A program made the translations under genes and the position numbers. This document shows positions 28,698 to 36,866 of a stretch of 64,000 bases of DNA, piece after piece (position 1 is the stretch's first letter; the number at the start of each line of letters is the position of its first letter). A model generated the notes under the pieces. The model made no database searches. It was not told where the DNA came from and saw only the letters and a list, made by a program, of their open reading frames with translations. Origin of the DNA: Bryobacterales bacterium (GTDB lineage: Bacteria > Acidobacteriota > Terriglobia > Bryobacterales > Bryobacteraceae); contig JADZAF010000034.1 in NCBI GenBank assembly GCA_020852755.1, positions 48,605 through 112,604 of the forward strand, given 5' to 3'.

Positions 28698-30053
28698 ATG
28701 GACGGGCCCCGAATCCTGATCGCCGACGACCAGCCGGACGTGCTGGAGGCGCTTCGACTGCTGTTGAAAGCCGAAGGCTTTCGCATCCACGCGGCCACTT
28801 CCCCGGCCGGCATTCTCACGGCCCTGGAAGCGCGCGAGTTCGACGTGCTCCTGATGGACCTGAACTACACGCGTGACACTACTTCCGGAGAGGAGGGCCT
28901 GGATCTGCTCAGCCGCGTGCAGGCCGCCGACAGCGCCCTGCCGGTGGTAGTGATGACGGCCTGGGGCAGCATCGAACTGGCCGTGGAAGCGATGCGCCGG
29001 GGCGCGCGCGACTTCATCCAGAAGCCCTGGGACAACGCCCGCCTGGTCTCCATCGTCCGCACTCAGGTCGAGCTGGTGCGCGCCCTGCGCAAAGGCCAGC
29101 GCCTGGAGGAGGAGAACCGCCTGCTGCGCGGCGAGGGCCAGCCGCTCATGATCGCCGAAGCCCCTTCCATGCAGCCGGTGCTCCAGGTGATCCGCCGGGT
29201 GGGGCCGTCGGAAGCCAACATCCTGATCACCGGCGAGAGCGGGGTCGGCAAGGGCCTGGCGGCCCAGGCGCTGCACGCGGTTTCCGCGCGGGCCGGCAAG
29301 CCCCTGGTGACGGTGAACACCGGCGGGCTTTCGGAAGGCGTTTTCGAGAGCGAGGTGTTCGGCCACGTGCGCGGCGCGTTCACCGATGCCAAGACCGACC
29401 GGGTGGGCCGCTTCGAGATGGCCGACGGCGGCACCATCTTCCTGGACGAGATCGCCAACGTGCCCTTGAGCCAGCAGGCCAAGCTGCTGCGGGTGATCGA
29501 GACCGGCGAATACGAGCGGGTGGGCTCCTCGCGCACGCGCAGCGTGAACGTGCGCCTGATCTCGGCCACCAACGCCGACCTGGGCGCCGAGGTCGAAGCG
29601 GGGCGCTTCCGCGAAGACCTGCTGTTCCGCCTGAACACCGTCGAGATCCGCATCCCGCCGCTGCGCGAGCGCCGCGAGGATATCCCGGTGCTGGCACATC
29701 ACTTCCTCCGCCAGCACGCGCTGCGCTACCGCAAGCGCGTCAGCGGCTTCGAGCAGGCGGCCATGCAGGCTCTGCTCTCGCATTGCTGGCCGGGCAACAT
29801 CCGGGAGCTGGACCATGCCGTCGAGCGGGCGGTCCTGATGGCGGACCGCGAAGCCATTCGCCTGGCGGACCTGGCCATCCAGCCTCCCCGGGACACTTCC
29901 AAGCGCCTGGAGGAGATGAGCCTGGAGGACGTGGAGAGCCTGCTGATCCAGAAGGCCCTGGCGCGCCACGGAGGCAATGTGACGCAGGCGGCCCAGGCCC
30001 TGGGGTTGAGCCGCAGCGCGCTGTACCGCAGGCTCGAGCATCACGGCTTATGA
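28698..30053 (+). CDS. Sigma-54-dependent response regulator, NtrC family
   Basis: 451 aa. Receiver domain 1-125 with phospho-acceptor D54 (LLMDLNY) and K (IQKPW). AAA+ domain about 150-380: Walker A GESGVGKG, GAFTDA at about 227 in place of GAFTGA (sigma-54 contact loop), Walker B GGTIFLDEI and the arginine region RFREDLLFRLN. C-terminal Fis-type HTH with NVTQAAQALGLSRSALYRRL. GAFTDA is a known natural variant. It probably activates sigma-54 promoters for the adjacent exporter under control of the following kinase. Confidence 0.95.
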   Translation: MDGPRILIADDQPDVLEALRLLLKAEGFRIHAATSPAGILTALEAREFDVLLMDLNYTRDTTSGEEGLDLLSRVQAADSALPVVVMTAWGSIELAVEAMRRGARDFIQKPWDNARLVSIVRTQVELVRALRKGQRLEEENRLLRGEGQPLMIAEAPSMQPVLQVIRRVGPSEANILITGESGVGKGLAAQALHAVSARAGKPLVTVNTGGLSEGVFESEVFGHVRGAFTDAKTDRVGRFEMADGGTIFLDEIANVPLSQQAKLLRVIETGEYERVGSSRTRSVNVRLISATNADLGAEVEAGRFREDLLFRLNTVEIRIPPLRERREDIPVLAHHFLRQHALRYRKRVSGFEQAAMQALLSHCWPGNIRELDHAVERAVLMADREAIRLADLAIQPPRDTSKRLEEMSLEDVESLLIQKALARHGGNVTQAAQALGLSRSALYRRLEHHGL

Positions 30054-31387
30054 ACGGGCCGGGCAAGCGAAAGAAACGCAAGCTTGCCTATGAGTCCCGC
30101 CTGACGCTGCTGGCGCTGGCCGGCGGCGCGCCCGCCCTCCTCACGGCGCTGGCTATCGTGTGGCTGGGCGATTACACTCCCAAGGCGCAGTGGACCCTCA
30201 CTCTCCTATTGGCGGGCTTCTGGCTGGGCTGCGCGATGTCGCTGCGCGAGCGGGTGGTGCGCCCGCTGCAGACTCTTTCGAACCTGGTGGCCGCGCTGCG
30301 GGAAGGCGATTACTCGATGCGGGCACGCTCCCGCAAGCCGCCCGACGCGCTGGACGAGGTGTTCCGCGAGGTGAACCTGCTGGCCGCTCTGCTGGAGCAA
30401 CAGCGGCTCAGCTCGCTGGACGCGAGCGCGCTGCTGCGGGCGGTGATGGAAGAGATCGACGTGGCCGTCTTTACTTTCAACGCCGACCAGAGACTGAAGC
30501 TGGTGAACCGCGCCGGCGAGCGGCTGCTGGCCCAGCCGGGAGAGCGGCTGCTGGGGCGCACGGCCGGGGAACTGGGGCTGGCCGGGTGCCTGGAAGGCGG
30601 CCCGCACCGCACCCTGGACGTGACTTTTCCGGAGAGGGCCGGGCGCTGGGGCGTTCGGGTGAGCCGCTTCCGGGAGAGCGGTGTGCCGCACCAGCTGCTG
30701 GTGATCGAAGACCTGACCCGGACGCTGCGCGAGGAGGAGCTGCAGGCCTGGAAGCGCCTGGTGCGGGTGCTGGGCCACGAGCTGAATAACAGCCTGACGC
30801 CCATACGCTCCATCGCCGGGAGCCTCTCGGCGCTGCTGCGGCGTGAGCCGCTGCCGGAGGACTGGCGGGAGGACGCGCAGAGCGGCCTGAGCGTGATCGG
30901 CAGCCGGGCCGAAGCGCTCAACCGCTTCATGGAGGCCTACGCGCGCCTGGCCAAGCTGCCGCCGCCGCGGCTGGGGCCGGTGAACGTGGCGGAGTGGGTG
31001 CGGCGCTCGGCCAGCCTGGAAACGCGCCGCAGGGTCGACGTGGCGCCGGGGCCGCCGCTCGTCATTCAGGGCGACGGCGACCAGCTCGACCAGCTGCTGA
31101 TCAACCTGATCCGCAACGCCGTGGACGCGGTGGCCGGGAACGGGGGCGAGGTGCGGGCGGGCTGGCGGCCGAGCGGCGCCTACCTGGAGGTCTGGGTGGA
31201 GGACGACGGGCCGGGACTGCCGTCCACGCAGAACCTGTTCGTTCCCTTCTTCACCACCAAGCCGGGCGGCTCCGGCATCGGGCTGATCCTGTGCCGGCAG
31301 ATCGCCGAGGGCCACGGCGGGGTCCTGACCCTGGAGAACCGCGCCGGCGGCCGGGGCTGCCAGGCGCGGGTCAGGCTGCCACTGTGA
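30050..31387 (+). CDS. Membrane sensor histidine kinase (NtrY-like)
   Basis: 445 aa, ATGA overlap with the response regulator gene, so a cognate pair. Very basic N-terminus (KRKKRK), two membrane helices about 19-39 and 47-64 with almost no periplasmic loop, HAMP about 65-118, PAS about 131-222 (DVAVFTFNADQRLKLVNRAG), HisKA with H243 (LGHELNNSLTPIRS), and HATPase with NLIRNAVDAVAGNGG and GGSGIGLILCRQIAEGHGG. The short loop suggests sensing in the membrane or cytoplasm. The last 44 bp of the gene are the first part of a 99-bp tandem duplication. Confidence 0.93.
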   Translation: MNGPGKRKKRKLAYESRLTLLALAGGAPALLTALAIVWLGDYTPKAQWTLTLLLAGFWLGCAMSLRERVVRPLQTLSNLVAALREGDYSMRARSRKPPDALDEVFREVNLLAALLEQQRLSSLDASALLRAVMEEIDVAVFTFNADQRLKLVNRAGERLLAQPGERLLGRTAGELGLAGCLEGGPHRTLDVTFPERAGRWGVRVSRFRESGVPHQLLVIEDLTRTLREEELQAWKRLVRVLGHELNNSLTPIRSIAGSLSALLRREPLPEDWREDAQSGLSVIGSRAEALNRFMEAYARLAKLPPPRLGPVNVAEWVRRSASLETRRRVDVAPGPPLVIQGDGDQLDQLLINLIRNAVDAVAGNGGEVRAGWRPSGAYLEVWVEDDGPGLPSTQNLFVPFFTTKPGGSGIGLILCRQIAEGHGGVLTLENRAGGRGCQARVRLPL

Positions 31388-31551
31388 TTCCGTCGGGTGT
31401 TGTGACAGACCGCTTCCTTCGGTCGCGGCTCGGTAGCGGTAACCGGCGGCCGGGGCTGCCAGGCGCGGGTCAGGCTGCCGCTGTGATTCCGTCGGGTATT
31501 GTGACAGACCGCTTCCTCCGGTCGCGGCTCGGTAGCGGTAACCGGCGGCCG
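31344..31551. repeat. 99-bp tandem duplication spanning the kinase gene 3' end
   Basis: Unit 1 is 31344-31442 and unit 2 is 31443-31541, followed by the first 10 bp of a third (CCGGCGGCCG). The units differ at only a few positions (e.g. GTGTTG versus GTATTG, CTTCGG versus CTCCGG). Unit 1 contains the last codons and stop of the histidine kinase plus one REP-like element (31408-31435); unit 2 repeats both in non-coding form (REP-like 31507-31534). Confidence 0.95.
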
Positions 31552-31555
31552 AGCA

Positions 31556-31583
31556 TACCGAGCCGCGACTGTAAGGAGCGGTT
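31556..31583 (-). repeat. Inverted REP-like copy between convergent genes
   Basis: TACCGAGCCGCGACTGTAAG followed by GAGCGGTT is the reverse complement of the elements at 31408 and 31507. It therefore forms a large potential hairpin with them just before the stop of the minus-strand mandelate racemase homologue. Confidence 0.8.
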
Positions 31584-31587
31584 TAGG

Positions 31588-32901
31588 CTAAGCGGCGGGC
31601 AGATCCGGGTTGCGCTTCCAATAAGTGCCCGGCAAGTAGGGGTACTTTTCAGCGACACCCGGCTTCAATTCCATGCCGAATCCCGGCTTGTTGTGCAGGT
31701 CCATGTAGCCGTTCTTCACGACTAGAGGATCCTTGAAGATCTCTTCCTTGAAAGGGTTGTACGTCTGGTTCAATTCCAGGACCAGGTGATTGGGAATGGC
31801 GGCCACCAGGGCGGCGTTGGCCATGGTGGTGAGCCCGCCGTGCCAGTTATGCGGGCAGCAGTACTTCCCTTTGAGCGCGGCGATTTTCGCGATGTGCCAG
31901 GCCTCGGTGATGCCGGTGTTGTTGCAGTCCGGCTGGACGATGTCGTAGGCGCCGCGGTCGATCCATTCCTTGAAGGCGAAGCGGTCGGTGCGCCCCTCGC
32001 CGCCGGAGACCTTCACCTTCTTGAGAGCGGCCCGGATCTGCAGGTGGCGCTCCAGGGCGCCCTGCTCATAGGCGCGGACGGGTTCCTCGAGCCAGACGAA
32101 GTTCAACTCTTCGAGCACCGGGCAGAGTTCCAGGGTCTCCTCGAGCGAGAGGCGCATGTTGTTCTCGTGCATCAGGTCCATCCTGGGACCGACGGCCTCG
32201 CGCATCCTGCGGAGGTAGGGGATGTACTTGCGGACGGTCATCCCGCTGTTCCTCCACTCGGTGCCGATGCGGAATTTGAAGGCGGTGTAGCCCTCCTCCT
32301 TGTGGCGCACGGCCTCGTCGATGAGGTCCTCGGGGCGCTTGTACCAGGCATACTCGACGCCGCCGGAGGCGTACATGCGGATGTGGGGCTGGGGCGGCGC
32401 GTCGGTGGCCAGCAGCTTATACACCGGGGTGTTCTTGGCCTTGCCGATGATGTCCCAGAGGGCGACATCCACGCCGGCCCAGACCTGGGCGTTGGAACGC
32501 TGCTGCTGCCCTCCCCAGGCGGTGGTGAGGTGCTCGATGTCGAAGGGGTTCCGGCCGAGCAGGACGGGCTGGACATTGCCCTCGATCTCCTTCTTGAGCC
32601 GCTCGGGGCCTCCGTAGGGGCTGGACTCGCCGATGCCGACAATGCCCTTGTCGGTGAAGATCTCGACCAGGACGGCGTCGGACTTCCAGATGAGCTGCGT
32701 GGCGGTCACCCAGGATTTCTCCTTCAGCTCGCAGGACATGAGGGTGACCTTGACACCGGTGATCTTCAGATTCTCGCGGGCGACGCCTTCGAGCGGGTGG
32801 ACGCGCTTGCGGAAGGAACCGCGCTGCGCTTGCGCCCGGGGCAGGGAGAGGGCGGGGGCGGCGGCCGCCGCGGCAAGCAGGGAACGACGGGAAACAGACA
32901 T
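31588..32901 (-). CDS. Mandelate racemase/muconate-lactonizing (enolase superfamily) protein
   Basis: 437 aa; AGGAGG before the ATG. Twin-arginine-like signal SRRSLLAAAAAAPALSLPRA implies export. Enolase-superfamily features: capping domain 45-160, then barrel with KFRIG (general-base region, Lys-x-Lys changed to KFR), DLMHENN (metal Asp), WLEEP (metal Glu), VSGGEG (third metal ligand), QPDCNNTGIT and CPHNWHGG. It is likely a sugar-acid dehydratase or racemase (galactonate/rhamnonate dehydratase type); specificity is unknown. It lies 9 bp after a second homologue on the same strand. Confidence 0.88.
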   Translation of the reverse strand: MSVSRRSLLAAAAAAPALSLPRAQAQRGSFRKRVHPLEGVARENLKITGVKVTLMSCELKEKSWVTATQLIWKSDAVLVEIFTDKGIVGIGESSPYGGPERLKKEIEGNVQPVLLGRNPFDIEHLTTAWGGQQQRSNAQVWAGVDVALWDIIGKAKNTPVYKLLATDAPPQPHIRMYASGGVEYAWYKRPEDLIDEAVRHKEEGYTAFKFRIGTEWRNSGMTVRKYIPYLRRMREAVGPRMDLMHENNMRLSLEETLELCPVLEELNFVWLEEPVRAYEQGALERHLQIRAALKKVKVSGGEGRTDRFAFKEWIDRGAYDIVQPDCNNTGITEAWHIAKIAALKGKYCCPHNWHGGLTTMANAALVAAIPNHLVLELNQTYNPFKEEIFKDPLVVKNGYMDLHNKPGFGMELKPGVAEKYPYLPGTYWKRNPDLPAA

Positions 32902-32910
32902 TAGAACCTC

Positions 32911-34164
32911 CTATGAGAACCAGGGAGTGCCGGGCACCTGCAGCTTGCGCACGTGCTCCTCGTTCATTTCGAGGCCGATGCCCGGGCGGTCGGAGACGGG
33001 GATCCAGCCCTTGTCGAAAACGTCGCCTTCCTTGACGAAGTTGCGCCAGTTCTCAAGGTTCTCGATCCAGTGCCATTCCAGGACCAGGAAGTTGGGGATG
33101 GCGGCGCAGACGTGGCAGGAGGCCATGGTGCCGAGGGGGGAGACGACGCAGTGGGGCGCCATGGGGACGTAGTAAGTGTGGGCCATGTCGGCGATCTTGC
33201 GGGCTTCGAGCAGGCCGCCGCACTTCTGGATATCGGGCATGATGATGTCGGCGGCGCGCTTCTCGAGGATGGTGCGGAAGCCGTGGCGCAGGAAGACGTT
33301 CTCGCCGCAGCAGATAGGGACGTGGCAGGACTCGCGCACGTCGCGCATGGCGTCCACGTTCTCGGCCGGCACGGGCTCCTCGAGGAAGAGCAGCTTGAAG
33401 GGCTCGAGTTCCTTGGCGACGCGCTTGGCGGTGGTCATGTCATAGCGGCCGTGCATATCGACGGCGAGGTCGACGCGCCTGGGCAGCAGCTCGCGCATGA
33501 AGCCGACCTTGTCGATCATGTGATCGATCTCGCCGTTGCTGGCGGTCCAGTTGACGCGGTCCCAGCGCAGCGGGTCGCGGCCGTCGTCGATATCGATCTT
33601 GCAGGCGGTGAAGCCGAGGCCGGCGATATGGGCGATCTTGTCCTTGGCCTTGGGGTCGTCGCGGCGCAGGGTTTGGGAGTCGCAGTAGACGCGGATTCGG
33701 TCGCGGACCTTGCCGCCGAGCAGCTGGTAGATGGGGAGGCCGACGGCTTTTCCGGCCAGGTCCCAGAGGGCGATCTCCATGCCGGTGAGGGCGGTGACGT
33801 ACTGGCCCGCCTGGGCTCCGGCGAAGATGCCCATGGTGCGGGTACGCTCCCAGAGGGCCTCGACGTTGAGAGGGTCCTGGCCGATGAACATGCGCTTGAA
33901 GCTTTCGATGATGGCGCCGGCGCCCTGGGCGGAGTCGGTACACTCGCCGTGGCCGTAAATGCCCTGGTCGGTGTAGATGCGGACATGGCAGGGTGTGCCG
34001 TGGGTGCGGACGTAGGTCCACTTGATGTCCGTGATTTTCAGTTTCGGCCGGCGGTAGGGGGAGACGGCCGTCTGCAGCGCCTGGGAAAGCCCGGGCAGGC
34101 TGAGGACGCCGGCAGCGCCGCCGGCGGCCATGGAGAAGAAGCGTCTGCGGGTACAGTGATTCAT
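32911..34164 (-). CDS. Mandelate racemase/muconate-lactonizing protein, second homologue
   Basis: 417 aa; ACGGAG upstream of ATG 34164. Twin-arginine-like signal TRRRFFSMAAGGAAGVLSLP. Barrel motifs: CKIDID (KxD), VDMHGRYD (metal Asp), LFLEEPVP (metal Glu), PICCGENV (metal Glu), IIMPDIQKCGG and APHCVVSPLG (catalytic-His region). This pattern is closer to galactonate dehydratase-like enzymes than its downstream partner. First gene of the pair; co-transcription is likely. Both carry export signals, unusual for a superfamily that is mostly cytoplasmic. Confidence 0.88.
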   Translation of the reverse strand: MNHCTRRRFFSMAAGGAAGVLSLPGLSQALQTAVSPYRRPKLKITDIKWTYVRTHGTPCHVRIYTDQGIYGHGECTDSAQGAGAIIESFKRMFIGQDPLNVEALWERTRTMGIFAGAQAGQYVTALTGMEIALWDLAGKAVGLPIYQLLGGKVRDRIRVYCDSQTLRRDDPKAKDKIAHIAGLGFTACKIDIDDGRDPLRWDRVNWTASNGEIDHMIDKVGFMRELLPRRVDLAVDMHGRYDMTTAKRVAKELEPFKLLFLEEPVPAENVDAMRDVRESCHVPICCGENVFLRHGFRTILEKRAADIIMPDIQKCGGLLEARKIADMAHTYYVPMAPHCVVSPLGTMASCHVCAAIPNFLVLEWHWIENLENWRNFVKEGDVFDKGWIPVSDRPGIGLEMNEEHVRKLQVPGTPWFS

Positions 34165-34352
34165 GATTGACTCCGTACGTCTGAGCTGGATCCGGGCGGG
34201 ACCCCGGTTCGACCCTTTTCAGTTGAACTATCAGGCTTTAACACTGCGGAGTCCGAAATGTCAAGCAGAAGGCGCGGTGTTTGCGGGGGAGGGCACTCGC
34301 CCGGATGCGGGTGTTCGATATTGCGGAACTGGGTTCGATTTGCACCCGGGCA

Positions 34353-34506
34353 GAAGCGGGCCGGGATGCCGAGCACACGCTCCAACTGGAGCGCGGTCTC
34401 CGGCTCGATGGGAGCGTTACCGGTGACCAATCTCGTTGACGGTCTTCTTCATGAGGCCAATCCGCCCCGCCAGGCCAGTCTGGGTCATACCAGGCTCTTC
34501 CAGTTC
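34353..34506 (-). pseudogene. Frameshifted HigA/XRE-type antitoxin remnant
   Basis: On the minus strand one frame reads ELEEPGMTQTGLAGRIGLMK then KTVNEI and stops soon after. Dropping one G at about 34428 continues as VTGNAPIEPETALQLERVLG then IPARF. Joined, this is the helix-turn-helix of HigA/XRE antitoxins. Homology ends after the Phe, where family members continue FWLNLE. So it is a single-base frameshift plus loss of the C-terminus. No toxin gene is nearby. The remaining sequence to 34164 shows nothing recognisable. Confidence 0.75.
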
Positions 34507-34529
34507 CGAAGGCCTGGCCCCACGGCCGG

Positions 34530-34940
34530 TTACGCCGCCCGGGCGCGGTTGCGGAGATAGGCGGCCATCAGGCGGTCGGCGAGGGCGGTGTGGTGGTCGA
34601 GCCAGTCGTGGAGGTATTCGAGGAACCGGCGGGCGGCGTCCAGGTCGCCGGCTTCCACCTTGGGGAGGGAGGCGGCCAGGCGCGCGCGGACGGCGTCGTG
34701 GGCGTCCTTATGCCAAGCCAGGGAGGGGTATCCGGCCTTCCTCATGAGGCGCTCTTCATGGGAGAAATGGGCCGCGCCGGCTTCGGCCAGCTCCGCAAAC
34801 AACTGCTTGACCTGCGGCGGCGGCGCTCCGGTCTCGAGGGCTTCCCAGGCTTCGCCGGCCAGCCGGTAGACCACGTGGTGTTCGGCGTCAATCTCCGGAA
34901 GGCGCAGGGCGCCGCCGCCGGTGCACGCAAACGGGTTCAT
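34530..34940 (-). CDS. Bacteriohemerythrin
   Basis: 136 aa, AAGGA before the ATG. Four-helix di-iron O2-binding protein. The full ligand set is visible: H21 (IDAEHH), H58xxxE62 (HFSHEE), H77xxxH81 (HKDAH), and H117 with D122 (HHTALAD). Probable role in O2 sensing, storage or delivery. Single-domain, no signal peptide. Confidence 0.92.
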   Translation of the reverse strand: MNPFACTGGGALRLPEIDAEHHVVYRLAGEAWEALETGAPPPQVKQLFAELAEAGAAHFSHEERLMRKAGYPSLAWHKDAHDAVRARLAASLPKVEAGDLDAARRFLEYLHDWLDHHTALADRLMAAYLRNRARAA

Positions 34941-34955
34941 CTCGAGTCCTTAATT

Positions 34956-35693
34956 TCAGTGTAACCGGCCTGATGGGGGTGCTGGGGTGTCCGGAGGTCC
35001 GGCGAAGGCCGAATTGTGAAATCCATACCAATCCGGGGGGCGGCCGGCGGCGGCTTCCTCCAGCCAGCGTTCGTACCAGTCGAGGAAGCCCGGGCCGGCG
35101 GCGAAGTAGGGCGGATACCAGAGTTGGGCGTCGAGATAGACGATCCTGCCGCGGGCTTCTCCGGATACGATCAGGCGGGCGGAGTAGGTGCATCCCTGGT
35201 CGCAGAGGTGGATGGTTCCTCTGCCCCATTCGGGCCAGGCGGGCGCCAGGAAGGTCTCCCAGGACCGGCTGGGGGCGGCGCCGGGGTTCACGATGCCGCG
35301 GGCGCGGCGGGCATCGCGTTCCATGGCCGCGGTCCAGGCCCGGCGCACGGCCTCGGATCCGGTCAAAGGGCAGGGCGAGGACAGGAAACCGGGCTGCTCC
35401 CCTTCCTCCTCGAACCACTGGTCCCAGTTGGACAGCGGTTCGATGCCGTAGTAGGGCCCGGCCCCGCCGTCTCCCGCCAGGAGCAGGAAGGAGCGATAGT
35501 CCCCGGGCAGAACGACGCCGTGGCGCCGTTCGAAGGCGGCGAGTTCGGATTCGGCCAGCGGCGGCCGGAGGCGGAATTGGTGTTTTTGAGCCCCGAACCA
35601 GTCCAGGGCGCCGGGAATGCGGCGGACCTGTTCGAGCGTGCCGCGGATTGTGGCGATCCGGCTGCTGAACATGAGGGAACCATTGTCCGCCAT
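34956..35693 (-). CDS. SMI1/KNR4 family protein
   Basis: 245 aa (an internal ATG at 35672 would remove 7 residues). The SMI1/KNR4 pattern is visible: LRPPLAESELAAFERRHGVV then LPGDYRSFLLLAGDGGAGP, WDQWFEE, then FLDWYERWLEE at the C-terminus. In bacteria this fold is frequent among immunity proteins of polymorphic toxins but also occurs as a stand-alone adaptor. No toxin gene lies next to it, so a role in immunity is only a possibility. No signal peptide. Confidence 0.8.
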   Translation of the reverse strand: MADNGSLMFSSRIATIRGTLEQVRRIPGALDWFGAQKHQFRLRPPLAESELAAFERRHGVVLPGDYRSFLLLAGDGGAGPYYGIEPLSNWDQWFEEEGEQPGFLSSPCPLTGSEAVRRAWTAAMERDARRARGIVNPGAAPSRSWETFLAPAWPEWGRGTIHLCDQGCTYSARLIVSGEARGRIVYLDAQLWYPPYFAAGPGFLDWYERWLEEAAAGRPPDWYGFHNSAFAGPPDTPAPPSGRLH

Positions 35694-35721
35694 GCGGGCC
35701 GGCGGCGGGAGGACCCCGTGG

Positions 35722-36819
35722 ATGGCTTACAATCGACAAAACGTGCTCTGGTCTCGCGCTTGTCGGGTTCCTATTCTACTGGCCGCGTTCGCCACCGCCG
35801 CCGCCGCTTGCGAGCAGCGGGCGGAACCGAGACCGTTCCTGCTGCGGACCGGACCACTGACGGTGCGGCCTTCGGGGTTTCTGGAACTGATCGGGATGCG
35901 CCGCGGGGCCACCACGGGAGACACGGTGAGCACGCGTTTCGGGCGAATCCCGCTGGAGCCGACGGCCTCGGAGACCCTGGCGTCGCCGGGCCATTCGCGC
36001 ATGCAGATGTGCAGCGAGGCGGGGCGGCTTTCGGTATATGTCGAAACCGATTTCCTGGACGCTCCGGGCAGGAACCCGTTTCGCTTCCGGCAGTATTGGG
36101 GCGAATACCGGGTGGGAGGATGGCGGGTTCTGGGCGGGCAGGCGTGGAGCCTGTTGCGTCCCAACCGCCGCGGCATCCAGAGCGAGGGCGCGCTGATGAA
36201 CCCGCTGGCGGTGGAGCCGGCCTACCACGTGGGGCTGGCGGGGCTGCGCAACCGGCAGGTGCGGATCACGCGGGAGGAAGGGAACTGGAGTTTCGCGGTT
36301 TCGTACGAGGCGGGCGAGAATTTCCTGGGAAAGGCGGCGCACGACGGCAAGCGGGTCCATGTGGAGGCCATCGGGCTGGGAAGCGCGCGACGCCGGGCGG
36401 CGAGCGTGGCGGCGGTGATCCGGGCGGCGCGCGGAGTGGAGATCGTCAGCCAGCAGGTGGTTTCGCGGGGCGCGGGGCCGGAGCTGCTGCACACCATACC
36501 GGAGCGGGTGGGGGCGCACTCGACCCTCCTGGGAGTGGAAGCCCGTGTGCGGCCCATGCTGGCGCTGTTCGCGTACGGCGGGATGGTGTACGGAGGGCGC
36601 TCGGAGGGCAACCGCACGGTGCGGCAGTGGACGGCGGGGTTCAGCCGGCATCTTTTCGAGCAGCAGCCCTGGGGCGCGGCGCTGATCACGGCGCAGTTCT
36701 CGCAGCTGGACCGGTCCACATGGCCGGGCGGGCACGGCAGCATGAACTACGCGCAGGTGTCGCTGCGGTACTGGCTGCCGGGGAGCCGGTCGATGTTCGC
36801 GGGGCGGAGCGGGCCGTAG
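35722..36819 (+). CDS. Porin-like outer-membrane beta-barrel protein
   Basis: 365 aa from ATG 35722, or 358 from GTG 35743; the latter is preceded 9 nt by TACAAT and gives a cleaner signal peptide (VLWSRACRVPILLAAFATAAAA). The Cys after AAAA could be a weak lipobox. The mature protein reads like DcaP/porin-type barrels: LTVRPSGFLELIGMRRGATT then GDTVSTRFGRIPL, YWGEYRVGGWRVLGGQAWSL, and alternating strands. Substrate unknown. The C-terminus lacks the usual terminal aromatic residue. Confidence 0.7.
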   Translation: MAYNRQNVLWSRACRVPILLAAFATAAAACEQRAEPRPFLLRTGPLTVRPSGFLELIGMRRGATTGDTVSTRFGRIPLEPTASETLASPGHSRMQMCSEAGRLSVYVETDFLDAPGRNPFRFRQYWGEYRVGGWRVLGGQAWSLLRPNRRGIQSEGALMNPLAVEPAYHVGLAGLRNRQVRITREEGNWSFAVSYEAGENFLGKAAHDGKRVHVEAIGLGSARRRAASVAAVIRAARGVEIVSQQVVSRGAGPELLHTIPERVGAHSTLLGVEARVRPMLALFAYGGMVYGGRSEGNRTVRQWTAGFSRHLFEQQPWGAALITAQFSQLDRSTWPGGHGSMNYAQVSLRYWLPGSRSMFAGRSGP

Positions 36820-36853
36820 GCTCTGCGGCGCAACGGCGCGCCGTAAGACGTAG

Positions 36854-36859
36854 TACACT
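36854..36859 (+). promoter_or_regulatory. -10-like TACACT, leaderless geometry
   Basis: TACACT ends 7 nt before ATG 36867. The intervening CCCAGGG is too close to the ATG to be an ordinary ribosome site. Confidence 0.4.
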
Positions 36860-36866
36860 CCCAGGG

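Noticed and set aside
29783..30049. Upstream extension of the sensor kinase
   Set aside because: Lies in another frame of the sigma-54 regulator gene; the ATGA start at 30050 is standard coupling and gives the membrane-helix N-terminus.
34741..34964. Plus-strand frames over the hemerythrin gene
   Set aside because: Antisense to a gene with a complete di-iron ligand set.
35016..36866. 617 codons in frame upstream of the HTH-TolB-TPR protein
   Set aside because: They overlap the SMI1/KNR4 gene (antisense) and the porin-like gene (other frame); real homology starts at ATG 36867.
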